Source: Streptomyces harbinensis (lineage in GTDB: Bacteria; Actinomycetota; Actinomycetes; Streptomycetales; Streptomycetaceae). Taken from it: DNA of 64,000 nucleotides. The stretch spans positions 141,822 through 205,821 of the forward strand of contig NZ_FPAB01000003.1 in assembly GCF_900116145.1 (NCBI RefSeq), given 5' to 3'. This document shows, piece after piece, positions 28,013 through 36,860 of the stretch. The notes under the pieces are model-generated. The model ran no database searches. It saw only the letters and a program-made list of their open reading frames with translations, and had not been told where the DNA came from. The translations under genes and the position numbers were made by a program. How positions within the stretch are numbered: the stretch's first letter is position 1; every line of letters starts with the position of its first letter.

Positions 28013-29172
28013 TTGCCCGTCCCCTCCCGCTTCTCCCAGCCCTCGGCCCACAGGTCGAACCTGGCCTGCTGCTGCGGGAACTCGGCGGCGGCGTCGGTGT
28101 CCAGCTCGACGCCCAGGCCCGGCTCCTCGGAGAGCGTGAAGTAGCCGTCGACGACCTCGGGCGCGCCCTTGACGACCTTCTTGATCTCGGCGTCCGCGAA
28201 GTCGTTGAAGTGTTCCAGGATCTTGAAGTTGGGGGTGCAGCCGGCCAGCTGGAGGCTGGCGGCGGTGAGCACCGAGCCGCCGACGTTGTGCGGGGCGATC
28301 AGCACGTAGTGGGTCTCGGCGGTGGCGGCCAGCTTGCGCATCTCGGAGATGCCGCCCAGGTGTCCGAGGTCCGGCTGGATGATGTCGGCGGCCTGCGACT
28401 CGAACAGCTCGCGGAACTCGATCCGGTCGTGGATGCGTTCACCCGTCGCGATCGGCAGCGTCGTCTTGGCGGCGACCTTGGCCAGCGCCTTCAGGTTCTC
28501 CGGCGGCACCGGCTCCTCCAGCCAGGACGGCGCGAACGCCTCCAGCTCCTTCGCCAGCCGGATGGCGGTGGCGGGGGAGAACCGGCCGTGCATCTCCAGC
28601 AGCAGTTCGCGCTCGGGCCCGATCGCGTCCCGCACCGCCTCGACCAGGGAGAGCGAGCGGACGGTCTCGGCGTGGTCCAGCTCGAAGTTGCCGGTGCCGA
28701 ACGGGTCCAGCTTCAGCGCCTGGTACCCGCGCTCCACCACCTTCAGCGCCGCCGCGTGGAACGCCTCCGGGGTGCGCTCGACGGTGTACCAGCCGTTCGC
28801 GTACGCCTTGATCCGGTTGTCGGCGGCGTTCGCCCGGCCGCCCAGCAGCTGCCACACCGGCACCCCGAGCGCCTTGCCCTTGATGTCCCAGCAGGCGGTC
28901 TCCACACAGGCGATCGCCGACATGACGATCTCGCCGGCCCGCCCGTAGTCGCCGTACTTCATCCGGCGCACCAGGTCCTCGACGGCGAACGGGTCGGAGC
29001 CCTTGATGTGGTTGACCTCCGCCTCCCGGAGGTACCCGATGAGGGCGTCGGTGCGGCCCAGCATCCGGGTCTCGCCGACGCCGGTCAGTCCCTCGTCGGT
29101 GTGCACCTGCACGTATGTGAGGTTCCGCCAGGGGGTACCGACGACATGCGTACTGATTCCGGTGATGCGCAC
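28009..29172 (-). CDS. Enolase-superfamily sugar-acid dehydratase (GalD-like)
   Basis: This 387-residue mandelate-racemase/enolase-type enzyme has a capping domain (about 1-115) and a barrel. Metal ligands are placed in LLLEMHGRF (Glu), WLEEPVPPEN (Glu) and IATGERIH (Glu). The EMH and LIAPHNVGG histidines match the acid and base pair of D-galactonate dehydratases. It should dehydrate an aldonate such as galactonate, arabinonate or fuconate to the 2-keto-3-deoxy acid. The GTG at 29172 starts the MRITGIST pattern typical of the family; the frame is open further upstream. An operator-like site lies 21 bp before the start. It is the first gene of the operon. Confidence 0.92.
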   Translation of the reverse strand: MRITGISTHVVGTPWRNLTYVQVHTDEGLTGVGETRMLGRTDALIGYLREAEVNHIKGSDPFAVEDLVRRMKYGDYGRAGEIVMSAIACVETACWDIKGKALGVPVWQLLGGRANAADNRIKAYANGWYTVERTPEAFHAAALKVVERGYQALKLDPFGTGNFELDHAETVRSLSLVEAVRDAIGPERELLLEMHGRFSPATAIRLAKELEAFAPSWLEEPVPPENLKALAKVAAKTTLPIATGERIHDRIEFRELFESQAADIIQPDLGHLGGISEMRKLAATAETHYVLIAPHNVGGSVLTAASLQLAGCTPNFKILEHFNDFADAEIKKVVKGAPEVVDGYFTLSEEPGLGVELDTDAAAEFPQQQARFDLWAEGWEKREGTGK

Positions 29173-29193
29173 GGGGACAGCCAACCTCTCGCT

Positions 29194-29210
29194 TGTTCGG
29201 TATTTCGACA
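29194..29210. promoter_or_regulatory. Operator-like site upstream of the dehydratase gene
   Basis: TGTTCGGTATTTCGACA equals the abfA site (TGTTCGCTATTTCGTACA) apart from one substitution and one missing T. A further GTTCGAA follows at 29213-29219. It lies just upstream of the first gene of the sugar operon. Confidence 0.65.
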
Positions 29211-29270
29211 GCTGTTCGAAATGCTGGCGTGAACGTAATGAGCCACAAGCCCCTGTGTCAATGGTCCGGT

Positions 29271-30143
29271 CTACTCCATGGTGATGCGCTCGTGCGCCAG
29301 CGCCGCCAGCGCCGCCTGTCCCTGCGCGCTCGGATGGAACCAGTCCCACTTGCTCAGATCGTCCGGCGTGAACGCGTAGTCGAAGACCGCCCCGCCGTCG
29401 TACCGGCACAGCACATCCGCCGCGCACACCGACTCCAGCACCGCGTTGTACTCCACCACCCGCTCCCGCACCGAGTCCCGCCGCTCACCCGCCTCCGTGG
29501 TGACCGCCACCGGATCGGCCAGCATCGAGGGGCACACCGCCGCCACCCCCCACACCGTGCGGGCCAGCGCCGAACCGCTGCCCTCCGACCACAGCCGCAG
29601 CAGATCCGGCACGCTCGCCACATAGAGCTGGGTGTCCGGCAGCGACTCGCGGATGATCTCCACCGCCCGCTCGATGTCCGCCCGGAAGTCCTCCGTCTCG
29701 GTCATCAGCGCCACATCCGGCGCGCACGCGTCGTTCGCGCCCACCATGATCGTCACCAGCTCCGGCTCGTGCGCCGTGACCGCCCGCGCCTGGGACGGCA
29801 GATCGGACGCCTGCGCGCCCGACTCGGCCAGGTTCCAGGACTCCTCCGCCGCCAGTTGCTGGGCCAGCGACGGCACCTTCGGATCCGTCCCCGTGGCCCA
29901 CGACACCTCCGGGCAGTCGGACAGCACCGAGCAGGCGTCGAACGCCCGGGTGATCGAATCCCCGATCGCCGCCACCGACGCCGGGCTGGTGTTCCACACC
30001 GGCGCGGCCGGGGCACCCCCCTCGTCGGTGGCGCTCGCGGACCCGGGATCGGAACCGTCGGGAGTCGACGTACACCCGGCCAGCAGCGCCAGCGAGGCGG
30101 TGGCGGCGAGCATCGAGGCGAGTACGGGGCGGCTGACCGGCAT
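29271..30143 (-). CDS. SGNH/GDSL hydrolase lipoprotein
   Basis: This 290-residue exported esterase-like protein has a lipobox (LALLAGC, Cys24), so it is membrane-anchored outside the cell. Block I is AAIGDSITRAFD with the nucleophile Ser63. Block III is MVGANDACAPD (the Asn of SGNH). Block V is WDWFHPSAQGQ, with Asp and His of the triad. Conserved cysteines (about six) suggest disulfides. It resembles secreted Streptomyces lipases and esterases of this fold. The gene ends 98 bp before the dehydratase operon and has its own upstream region, shared with DUF3145. Confidence 0.9.
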   Translation of the reverse strand: MPVSRPVLASMLAATASLALLAGCTSTPDGSDPGSASATDEGGAPAAPVWNTSPASVAAIGDSITRAFDACSVLSDCPEVSWATGTDPKVPSLAQQLAAEESWNLAESGAQASDLPSQARAVTAHEPELVTIMVGANDACAPDVALMTETEDFRADIERAVEIIRESLPDTQLYVASVPDLLRLWSEGSGSALARTVWGVAAVCPSMLADPVAVTTEAGERRDSVRERVVEYNAVLESVCAADVLCRYDGGAVFDYAFTPDDLSKWDWFHPSAQGQAALAALAHERITME

Positions 30144-30260
30144 TCAGTTCCCTGCCCTTGGGTCATGGTGCGCTGGCACTGGGGCGGAGCCCGGCGCCAC
30201 CGCCGCGCGGTAGCTTGGGTCCAGGCAGCTGGACGGCAGGTGGGATCGGGCCCGTCATCC

Positions 30261-30292
30261 AGCGTAAAAGACATGACCTCATGTCACACGCT
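30261..30292. promoter_or_regulatory. Nested inverted repeat between SGNH and DUF3145 genes
   Basis: AGCGT (30261-30265) pairs with ACGCT (30288-30292), and GACAT (30270-30274) with ATGTC (30281-30285). This A/T-richer region between divergent genes probably holds both promoters. The protein that would bind is unknown. Confidence 0.4.
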
Positions 30293-30386
30293 GTCCATTT
30301 TGCCGAGAAATGATCTACATGGTGTTTACTGATTCGTGCGCGGTACGGGGGGTGCGGGCGCTGGTAGGAAAGACCTGGAGGACCCG

Positions 30387-30881
30387 ATGACCACACGAGG
30401 AGTCCTGTACGTACACTCCGCGCCGCGCGCGCTGTGTCCGCACATCGAATGGGCCGTCGCCGGCGTCCTCGGCAGCCGGGTGTCCCTCGACTGGATCCGA
30501 CAACCCGCGTCCCCCGGCACCTGGCGCGCCGAACTCTCCTGGCTCGGCTCCCCCGGCACCGCCTCCCAGCTCGCCTCCGCGCTGCGCGGCTGGCACCTGC
30601 TGCGCTTCGAGGTCACCGCCGACCCCTCCCAGACGGCCGAGGGCGAACGCTACAGCTGCACCCCCGAGCTGGGCATCTACCACGCGGTCACCGGCGTGCA
30701 CGGCGACATCATGATCCCCGAGGACCGGCTGCGGGCGGCCACCGCGCGCGCCGCGCGCGGCGAGAGCGATCTCCAGGCCGAGATCACCCGGCTGCTCGGC
30801 AAGCCCTGGGACGACGAACTCGAACCCTTCCGGTACGCGGGCGAGGGCGCCCCCGTCCGCTGGCTCCACCAGGTGGTGTGA
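30387..30881 (+). CDS. DUF3145 conserved actinobacterial protein
   Basis: This is a 164-residue soluble protein that matches the DUF3145 family along its length: TRGVLYVHSAPRALCPHIEWA, VSLDWIRQP, WHLLRFEVTADPS, TPELGIYHAVTGVHGDIMIPEDRL (in parts) and PWDDELEPFRYAGEGAPVRW. From memory, this gene lies directly beyond the fabD-fabH-acpP-fabF operon in several Streptomyces genomes. Here it is about 21.7 kb away from fabF. The ATG at 30387 follows CTGGAGG. The next gene starts 1 bp after its stop, so the two are an operon. The molecular role is not known. Confidence 0.92.
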   Translation: MTTRGVLYVHSAPRALCPHIEWAVAGVLGSRVSLDWIRQPASPGTWRAELSWLGSPGTASQLASALRGWHLLRFEVTADPSQTAEGERYSCTPELGIYHAVTGVHGDIMIPEDRLRAATARAARGESDLQAEITRLLGKPWDDELEPFRYAGEGAPVRWLHQVV

Positions 30882-30882
30882 C

Positions 30883-31806
30883 ATGGCCCCGGTCGGTGCG
30901 GCGGGCGGTTCCCCGGCGGGCGGTGCGGCGGTCGGTTCGGTCGCGGTGCTCGGCACCGGCATCATGGGCACGGCCATGGCCCGCAACCTGTGCCGCGCCG
31001 GACTGGACGTACGGGTGTGGAACCGTACCCGCGCCAAGGCCGAACCACTGGCCGCCGACGGCGCCCGGGTCGCCGGAAATCCGGCGGATGCGGTAGCCGG
31101 CGCGGACGCCGTGCTGACCATGCTGTACGACGGACCGGCCGCCCTGGACGCGATGCGGGCGGCGGCCCCCTCCCTCGCCCCCGGCACGGTCTGGCTCCAG
31201 TCCACGACCGCCGGCACGGACCCGCTGCCGCTGCTGGAGGGCTTCGCGCGCGACCACGGCCTGCTGTTCGTGGACGCCCCCGTGCTCGGCACCCGGGGCC
31301 CGGCCGAAGCCGGCGAACTGACGGTCCTGGCCGCCGGCCCCACCACGGCCCGCGACCGGCTCGCCCCCGTCCTGGACGCGGTCGGCTCCCGCACCGTGTG
31401 GGTCGGCGAACGCCCCGGCGCCGCCACCCGGCTCAAGCTCGTCTGCAACACCTGGGTGCTCGCCGTCACCCACGGCACCGCCGAGACCCTGGCCCTGGCG
31501 GACGGACTCGGCGTCGACTTCGACCACTTCCTCGACGCCATCGCGGGGGGCGGCCTGGACCTGGGCTATCTGCGGGCCAAGTCCGCCGCGCTGCGCGGCC
31601 GGACGCTGACCCCGCCCAGCTTCGCCGTGGACACCGCCGAGAAGGACGCCCGGCTGATCGTGGCGGCCGGCGAGGCGGCGGGCGTCCGGCTGGACGCCAC
31701 GGCGGCCGGCGCCGAACGCTTCCGCCGCGCCGCCGCCCAGGGCCACGCGGCCGAGGACATGGCCGCCTCCTACTTCGCCAGCTTCGAGACCCCCGACCGG
31801 TCCTGA
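30883..31806 (+). CDS. 3-hydroxyisobutyrate dehydrogenase-like NAD(P) oxidoreductase
   Basis: This is a 307-residue beta-hydroxyacid dehydrogenase. VAVLGTGIMGTAMARNL is the Rossmann loop, preceded by a Gly/Ala-rich leader. VDAPVLGTRGPAEAGEL is the substrate block. RLKLVCNTW contains the catalytic lysine, and PPSFAVDTAEKDARL is the cofactor-side C-terminal block. Members oxidise 3-hydroxyisobutyrate, tartronate semialdehyde or related acids, and some reduce imines or succinic semialdehyde. Only 1 bp separates it from DUF3145. The substrate is not evident. Confidence 0.9.
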   Translation: MAPVGAAGGSPAGGAAVGSVAVLGTGIMGTAMARNLCRAGLDVRVWNRTRAKAEPLAADGARVAGNPADAVAGADAVLTMLYDGPAALDAMRAAAPSLAPGTVWLQSTTAGTDPLPLLEGFARDHGLLFVDAPVLGTRGPAEAGELTVLAAGPTTARDRLAPVLDAVGSRTVWVGERPGAATRLKLVCNTWVLAVTHGTAETLALADGLGVDFDHFLDAIAGGGLDLGYLRAKSAALRGRTLTPPSFAVDTAEKDARLIVAAGEAAGVRLDATAAGAERFRRAAAQGHAAEDMAASYFASFETPDRS

Positions 31807-31818
31807 CCGGACAGGAAC

Positions 31819-31844
31819 GGCCCGTTCCGGGCCCGGAACGGGCC
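31819..31844. terminator. 26-bp perfect palindrome after the oxidoreductase gene
   Basis: The sequence is self-complementary around its centre (half: GGCCCGTTCCGGG). It lies 12 bp after the oxidoreductase stop and before the converging WYL gene, so it probably acts as a bidirectional terminator. Confidence 0.6.
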
Positions 31845-31972
31845 CGTCGTCATCCGTTCCGGCCTTCCTCGGCGCTCCGCACCCGGGTCCGGCCGGTCTG
31901 GAGCGCCCCGTTCGTCGCCGGCCCGCACCTGTTCCGGCCCGTCCTCATCCGTCCGCACCCCGGTCCGGCCGG

Positions 31973-32962
31973 TCAGGAGTGAACCCGCAGGATCTCGGCG
32001 GCCAGCTGCCGCATCCGTTCCCTGGCCTCCGGCGGCCCGGTCACGGTCACCGTGGCACCGAACGCCAGCAACCGCCGCACGTCCTCCACGCTCCGGCCCC
32101 GCACCGTGATCCGCAGCCGGGCCGGGCGGCGGCCGGGGCCGTCCCCTCCCTGTTCGTCCCCCTCACTCTCCGCACCCTCGATCGTCAGCTGCCGGCCGAG
32201 GATGCGCCGGGCCCGGTCCCGCTGGTCGGCGTCGATCAGGGCGTGGATGGGATACGCGTCCGGGTTCTCCCAGCGCTCCGTCAGTTCCGCCGCCACCCCG
32301 CGCAGCGTCGCCCCGTCCCGCAGCCGCCGGGCCGCCCGCAGCGGCTCCCAGCCGGCCAGCCGCTCCAGCGCGTACAGCCGGGGCCGGCCCGCCGCGTCCG
32401 CCACCAGGTACCAGCGCCCGGCCTTCGCCAGCAGCCCGTACGGATCGACCACCCGCCAGCCGGCCTCCGCGTCCCGCGCGCTGCGGTAGCGGATGCGCAG
32501 CCGCACCCCGCGCCGTACGTCCGCCACCAGCGCGGCGGGCGGCTGCCCTTCGGCGTCCCGGAAGAACCACGGCCGGTTGTCCGTCGTGACGACCGCGCTC
32601 AGCGGCAGCGCCCCGCTGCCGGGCAGCGGCCCGATCCGCGCCCCCACCTTCCGGTGCGCGCGCCGGCTGCCGCCCGCCGCGCCCAGCTGTTCGCGTTGCG
32701 CGTCGTCCAGACCGTAGAGCGCCAGATGGTCGCGCTCCTCGGGCGTGAGCCGGGCGGTGTCGAACGGGCCGCCGGGCAGCAGCGTCACCCCGCCCCACCG
32801 GCCGCGCTGGATCAGCAGCGGGAAACCCGCGTCCTCCAGCCACCGCAGATCCCGCAGCACGGTACGGACGGACACACCGAGCTGTGCGGCCAGATCGGGG
32901 GTCGTCACGGCCTCCCGGGTCCGCAGGGCCAGCAGCAGGGAGAAGAAGCGATCGGGGGTCAC
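31973..32962 (-). CDS. HTH-WYL domain transcriptional regulator
   Basis: This 329-residue regulator has an N-terminal DeoR/HTH_11-type winged helix (RFFSLLLALRTREAVTTPDL; LGVSVRTVLRDLRWLE). A WYL-type domain sits in the middle (RLRIRYRSARDAEAGWRVVDPYGLLAKAGRWYLVAD, in parts), and a C-terminal WCX-like domain follows. It starts at GTG 32962. It is divergent from a VOC protein gene at 33057, and a CAGGT-ATG-ACCTG palindrome lies between them. WYL regulators sense nucleic acid or small ligands. The VOC gene is the likely target. Confidence 0.9.
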   Translation of the reverse strand: MTPDRFFSLLLALRTREAVTTPDLAAQLGVSVRTVLRDLRWLEDAGFPLLIQRGRWGGVTLLPGGPFDTARLTPEERDHLALYGLDDAQREQLGAAGGSRRAHRKVGARIGPLPGSGALPLSAVVTTDNRPWFFRDAEGQPPAALVADVRRGVRLRIRYRSARDAEAGWRVVDPYGLLAKAGRWYLVADAAGRPRLYALERLAGWEPLRAARRLRDGATLRGVAAELTERWENPDAYPIHALIDADQRDRARRILGRQLTIEGAESEGDEQGGDGPGRRPARLRITVRGRSVEDVRRLLAFGATVTVTGPPEARERMRQLAAEILRVHS

Positions 32963-32998
32963 GTGTCCGAGCCTCGCAGAAAACACGACGGAACCGGT

Positions 32999-33011
32999 CA
33001 GGTATGACCTG
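32999..33011. promoter_or_regulatory. Palindromic site between WYL and VOC genes
   Basis: CAGGTATGACCTG has perfect 5-bp arms around ATG. It lies 36 bp from the WYL gene start and 45 bp from the VOC gene start. It is the only clear symmetric element in this divergent promoter. Confidence 0.55.
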
Positions 33012-33056
33012 CATGCTCCGGTCGTTCCACCGCAACGACCCGAGGAAATGAGTGCC

Positions 33057-33422
33057 ATGTCCGAGTCCATCAGCTTCATCGTGTACGTCACCGACGCACC
33101 CGCCTCCGCCCGCTTCTACGGGGACCTCCTGGAGAAGGAGCCCAGCTTCGTCACCCCCGGCTACATCTCCTTCGACCTCGGCCCCGGCGCCGACCTCGCC
33201 CTGTGGAGCGGACAGCTCGACGGCCAGGACCCGGCCGTCTCGCGGACCGGCGAGGTCTGCGTGTGCCTGCCCGGCGGGCCGGAGGAGATCGACCGCCGGT
33301 ACGCGACGTGGACGGCGAAGGGCGTCCGGGTGGTCAGCGAGCCGCGCGACGCGGTGTTCGGGCGGACGTTCGTCGTCGCCGACCCGGACGGCAACCTGAT
33401 CCGCGTCGCCCCCGTCGACTGA
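33057..33422 (+). CDS. VOC (glyoxalase/bleomycin-resistance) family protein
   Basis: This is a 121-residue single-unit vicinal-oxygen-chelate protein with two beta-alpha-beta-beta-beta modules. It opens SFIVYVTDAPASARFYGDLL and ends TFVVADPDGNLIRVAPVD, the classic VOC signatures. The early His ligand is not evident, so it could be a binding rather than a catalytic member. The ATG at 33057 follows GAGGAAATGA; an ATG at 33048 lies too close to that site. It is controlled most likely by the divergent WYL regulator. Confidence 0.85.
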   Translation: MSESISFIVYVTDAPASARFYGDLLEKEPSFVTPGYISFDLGPGADLALWSGQLDGQDPAVSRTGEVCVCLPGGPEEIDRRYATWTAKGVRVVSEPRDAVFGRTFVVADPDGNLIRVAPVD

Positions 33423-33474
33423 ACCCGCCCCGGTGCCCGCCGCCCCCGGCCCCACGCCGGGGGCGGCGGCTCGG

Positions 33475-34212
33475 TCAGGACCGCTCGGTCAGCCTGCCCC
33501 GGCGCAGGGTCAGCACCCGGTCGGAGCGGGCGGCCAGCCGCTGCGAGTGGGTGACCACGACCACGCACCGGTCCTGCTCGTGGGCGAGCGCGCGGAAGAT
33601 GTCGATCACGCCCTCGGCCGTGTCCTCGTCGAGGTTCCCGGTCGGCTCGTCGGCGAACAGGAGATCCACCTCGCACGCCACGGCGCGGGCGACGGCCACC
33701 CGCTGCTGCTGCCCGCCGGACAGCCGCAGCACATTGCGGCCGGCCGTCTCCCGGTCCAGCCCCACCTGCTCCAGCACCTCCAGGGCGCGGGCCCGGCGGC
33801 TGCCGGTGGCGGGCCTGACCCGGGTGATCTCCATGGCCGCGGTGACATTCTGGAGCGCCGTCATATAGGTGAGCAGGTTGTGCTGCTGGAAGATGGTGGC
33901 CGCGTGCCGGTTGCGGTAGCGGCCCAGGCCCAGCTCCGTCAGGTCCCGGCCGGCGAAGCGGACGGTGCCCCGGGTGGGGGAGTCCAGACCGCCGGCGAGG
34001 CTGAGCAGGGTCGTCTTGCCGCTGCCGGAGGGCCCCAGGATGCTGTAGAAGACGCCCCGTTCGAAGCTGTGGTCGATGTCCTTGAGCACGGTGGTCCCGC
34101 GACGCGGGCCCGGGTAGGTGTGGCTGACGCCGTCGAGACGGAGCAGCGGCGGTCGGGGGCCGGTGCTGGCCGGGCTGCCGGTGGTCTTGGGGGTGGTCAT
34201 GGGAGTGGTCAC
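33475..34212 (-). CDS. ABC exporter ATPase (MacB/LolD type)
   Basis: This 245-residue ATPase contains Walker A GPSGSGKTTLLSLAGGLD, Q-loop IFQQHNLL, signature LRLSGGQQQRVAVARA and LLFADEPTGNLDEDT followed by VVTHSQRLAARSD. The DEPTGNLD form is typical of MacB/LolD exporters. The GTG at 34212 overlaps the TGA of the upstream permease gene (GTGA). With the two FtsX-like permeases it forms an exporter probably acting on lipids or antimicrobial peptides. The divergent two-component system is the likely regulator. Confidence 0.94.
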   Translation of the reverse strand: MTTPMTTPKTTGSPASTGPRPPLLRLDGVSHTYPGPRRGTTVLKDIDHSFERGVFYSILGPSGSGKTTLLSLAGGLDSPTRGTVRFAGRDLTELGLGRYRNRHAATIFQQHNLLTYMTALQNVTAAMEITRVRPATGSRRARALEVLEQVGLDRETAGRNVLRLSGGQQQRVAVARAVACEVDLLFADEPTGNLDEDTAEGVIDIFRALAHEQDRCVVVVTHSQRLAARSDRVLTLRRGRLTERS

Positions 34213-35597
34213 GATCCCTTCGTGAGGATGGCGCGGGGGCTGAGGCGGGTGACGGCGGTGGCGGGGACGGCGGTGGCGAGCAGGCCGATGCCGAGGCCGA
34301 CGCCGCCCACGGTGGCCAGGGCCGCCGGGTCCATGCGGACCTCGATCGCGTCGATCGGGTCGGCGTTCTCCACCGGCCGCTCGCCCGGGTCGCGTCCCTC
34401 GTCGATGCCGGTGCTGCCGGGCGGCGGCGGCTCCCACGCGGCCAGCCGGTCCCGGGCCTCGGCCGCCTCACGGCCCAGCAGCGCCTGGCCCGCGCGCTGG
34501 GTGAGATCCTCGGCGAACACGGCGCTCAGCCCGATGGCCAGGGCCGCCACCGCCACGATCTCCAGGGCCTGTTGGGCGACGACGGCCCGTTTGCGCTCCC
34601 CCAGGGCCAGCAGGACGCCGTACTCGCGGCGCCGCTGCCGCACCGCGAGCAGGGTGAGCAGGGCGAGGACGGCGGCGCCCGCGAGGGCAGTGAGCCACAT
34701 CGCGACGGTCGCGGTGGTGGTGACGCTCTCCAGCGGGCCGGTCATCTGACGCAGCGCCTTGTCGTTGACCGTGAGGGCGAACCCGTCCAGAGCGTCCCCG
34801 GCGATCCGCTCCGCCTCCTCCTCGAACGCCGCCCGGTCACCGGCGTCCGCCAGGAGGAACGTCGCCCCGCCGGCCTGGACCGTGCCGTCACCGGCGCCGT
34901 TCAGCCGGGCGAAGCCGCCCACGGACGCGTACAGCAGATGAGCCGGGTTGTCGTAGAACTCCGGGTCCGGCTCGGCGGTCGGGCGCGGGTCGCGGAAGAT
35001 CCCCGCCACGGTGAACTCGGCGCTGCCCCCGCCCTCGTACGCGCCGACGGTCACGGTGTCGCCGGCGGTGAGGCCGTTGCGTTCCGCCAGCCGTTCCTCG
35101 ATGAGCAGCAGCCGTTCGTCCCGGTCGGCGGCGCTCAGATGCTCTCCGGACAACAGGGTGAAGTTGCCGCTGCGGAAGTCCGGGAGCAGCGCCGACTCCA
35201 GGACACCGGTGACCACCATGCCGCCGGGCACCACGTCCGCCATCCCGTTCTGCGGGCCACCGGGGACGCGCTCGACACCGTCGAGGATGCCGACGTTCCA
35301 CATCGTGTAGGTGTACGAGCCGACCAGCGGCGACGCGCCGATCGCGTCCAGCACCGTACTGCTGACCTGCGGGGCGACCAGTCCGCCGCCGCCCGCGCCC
35401 AGGCTGTCGAAGTCCATCTCCAGGCGCACCTCGGCGCCCACCGCGCGTGTGGCGGCCTCCTTCGCCTTCGCGGTGGCGCCGGTGATCAGCACCCCGGCCA
35501 GCACCATCACGGAGACGACGAGGAAGGCGCCCAGGGTGATCAGGGTTCTGGCCTTGCGGGACCACAGGCTGAGCCCGGCCCGTTTGATGACGCTCAT
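34209..35597 (-). CDS. FtsX-like ABC permease with extracytoplasmic domain
   Basis: This is a 462-residue MacB-type permease. One membrane segment near the N-terminus (LITLGAFLVVSVMVLAGVLI) is followed by a large outside domain (about 45-290) with LAERNGLTAGDTVTVGAY. Three C-terminal segments end with LRLSP-like VTRLSPRAILTKGS. KRAGLSLWSRKARTL at the start is typical. The cytoplasmic loop RQRRREYGVLLALGERKRAV contacts the ATPase. It lies between the second permease gene (14 bp upstream) and the ATPase gene. Confidence 0.9.
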   Translation of the reverse strand: MSVIKRAGLSLWSRKARTLITLGAFLVVSVMVLAGVLITGATAKAKEAATRAVGAEVRLEMDFDSLGAGGGGLVAPQVSSTVLDAIGASPLVGSYTYTMWNVGILDGVERVPGGPQNGMADVVPGGMVVTGVLESALLPDFRSGNFTLLSGEHLSAADRDERLLLIEERLAERNGLTAGDTVTVGAYEGGGSAEFTVAGIFRDPRPTAEPDPEFYDNPAHLLYASVGGFARLNGAGDGTVQAGGATFLLADAGDRAAFEEEAERIAGDALDGFALTVNDKALRQMTGPLESVTTTATVAMWLTALAGAAVLALLTLLAVRQRRREYGVLLALGERKRAVVAQQALEIVAVAALAIGLSAVFAEDLTQRAGQALLGREAAEARDRLAAWEPPPPGSTGIDEGRDPGERPVENADPIDAIEVRMDPAALATVGGVGLGIGLLATAVPATAVTRLSPRAILTKGS

Positions 35598-35611
35598 GTC
35601 GAGGGGTTCTC

Positions 35612-36829
35612 TCAGTCGGTGTCGAGGAGGAGGGAACGGGGGTGGAGCCGGAGGATCGCGATGCCCGGGACGGCGGTGGCGAGCACCGAGATGCCCAGCG
35701 CGATCCCGGACACGGCCACCAGGTCGGCCGTGACGACGCGTGGCACGGCGGTGAGGGAGCCCGCCGCCGCTGCCAGGGGACCGGCGGTGAACCAGCAGGC
35801 CACGGTGGCGAGCGCCACGGCCGGGAGGGCGACGGCGGCCACCTCCACGGTGTGCTGGGCGATGAGCTTCGGCTTCGGCTCGCCCAGGGACAGCAGCACC
35901 CCCAGCTCGGCGCGCCGCTCCCGGATGCGGAGCAGCACGACGAGCCCGAGGATCACCGTCCCGGCCACCGTGATCACCCGGACGGTCAGCCCGGCGAAGG
36001 CGCCCACCCGCTGGAGCGGAAGCACCTGATCCCGGTAGGCGCGGTCGTTGACGCGGACGTCGGACGGGTCCGCGCCCAGCAGCCGCCCGGCCTCGGCGTG
36101 CAGGGCCTCCGCCTGGTCCGGTGAACCGATGCGGTACACCGCCGTGACGGGTTCCGCCGTGCCCGCGCCGAGCCGTTCGGCCACGGCGACGGGCACGTAC
36201 AGCTGGTTCCCGGGCAGTTCGTGCGGTGGCGTCCACACCGCCGGGTCCGGCGTCGTGTCCTGGTGGACGCCGACGACGGTGAGGGGAAGGGTGGGCCCGC
36301 CGCCGGCCGGCCGGAGGCGGATGGTGTCGCCGACCTCCAGGCCGTTGCGTTCGGCCAGCCGCCGCTCGATCACCGCGACCTCGGCGTCCGCGTCCTGCGG
36401 CGTGATGCCGCGCCCGGACCGGAGCGTGCTCGACCCGTAGGAGAACGGCAGCAGCAGCCCCGAGTCCCGTACCCCGAGCAGCGCGAACGGTGGCTCCGGC
36501 TCCGGCACCGCCGCGTCCGGCGAGGGCTCACCGGCGTCCAGCGGCTCGACGCCGGAGCCCTCGGCCCCCACCGGCAGCGACGGCGTGTACCGGTGCACCT
36601 GCGGGGCGGCGCCCAGCCGGTCCGCCAGTGCGGCGGTCAGGCCCGGGTCCCGGACCGTCACATCGACGCCGATCTCCCGCCGGGCGTCCGCCTCCTGGCG
36701 TTCGGCGGCGGCGCGCAGCACGGAGCCGCCCAGCAGCAGGGCGCAGATGACGGTGAAGAGCGCGGCCAGTGCGGCCGTACCGGCCTTCCTCGCCCACAGG
36801 CTGTGCCCGGCGCGTTTGACGAAGTTCAT
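35612..36829 (-). CDS. Second FtsX-like ABC permease
   Basis: This 405-residue paralogue of the next permease shares the opening KRAGHSLWARKAGTA, the LAERNGLEVGDTIRLRP block in the outside domain and RIRERRAELGVLLSLGEPKPK in the cytoplasmic loop. It ends VPGIAILRLHPRSLLLDTD. It is the first gene of the exporter operon and starts at ATG 36829, facing the response-regulator gene across 90 bp with two inverted repeats. The two permeases probably form a heterodimer. Confidence 0.9.
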   Translation of the reverse strand: MNFVKRAGHSLWARKAGTAALAALFTVICALLLGGSVLRAAAERQEADARREIGVDVTVRDPGLTAALADRLGAAPQVHRYTPSLPVGAEGSGVEPLDAGEPSPDAAVPEPEPPFALLGVRDSGLLLPFSYGSSTLRSGRGITPQDADAEVAVIERRLAERNGLEVGDTIRLRPAGGGPTLPLTVVGVHQDTTPDPAVWTPPHELPGNQLYVPVAVAERLGAGTAEPVTAVYRIGSPDQAEALHAEAGRLLGADPSDVRVNDRAYRDQVLPLQRVGAFAGLTVRVITVAGTVILGLVVLLRIRERRAELGVLLSLGEPKPKLIAQHTVEVAAVALPAVALATVACWFTAGPLAAAAGSLTAVPRVVTADLVAVSGIALGISVLATAVPGIAILRLHPRSLLLDTD

Positions 36830-36860
36830 GGTGCAGGACCCAAGCAGGGTGCCCTTTGCA

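Noticed and set aside
31845..31972. Proline/arginine-rich repeats CGGTCCGGCCGGTC as an attachment site or CRISPR-like array
   Set aside because: Units are irregular, there are no spacers of constant length and no cas genes; it is ordinary GC-rich intergenic sequence.
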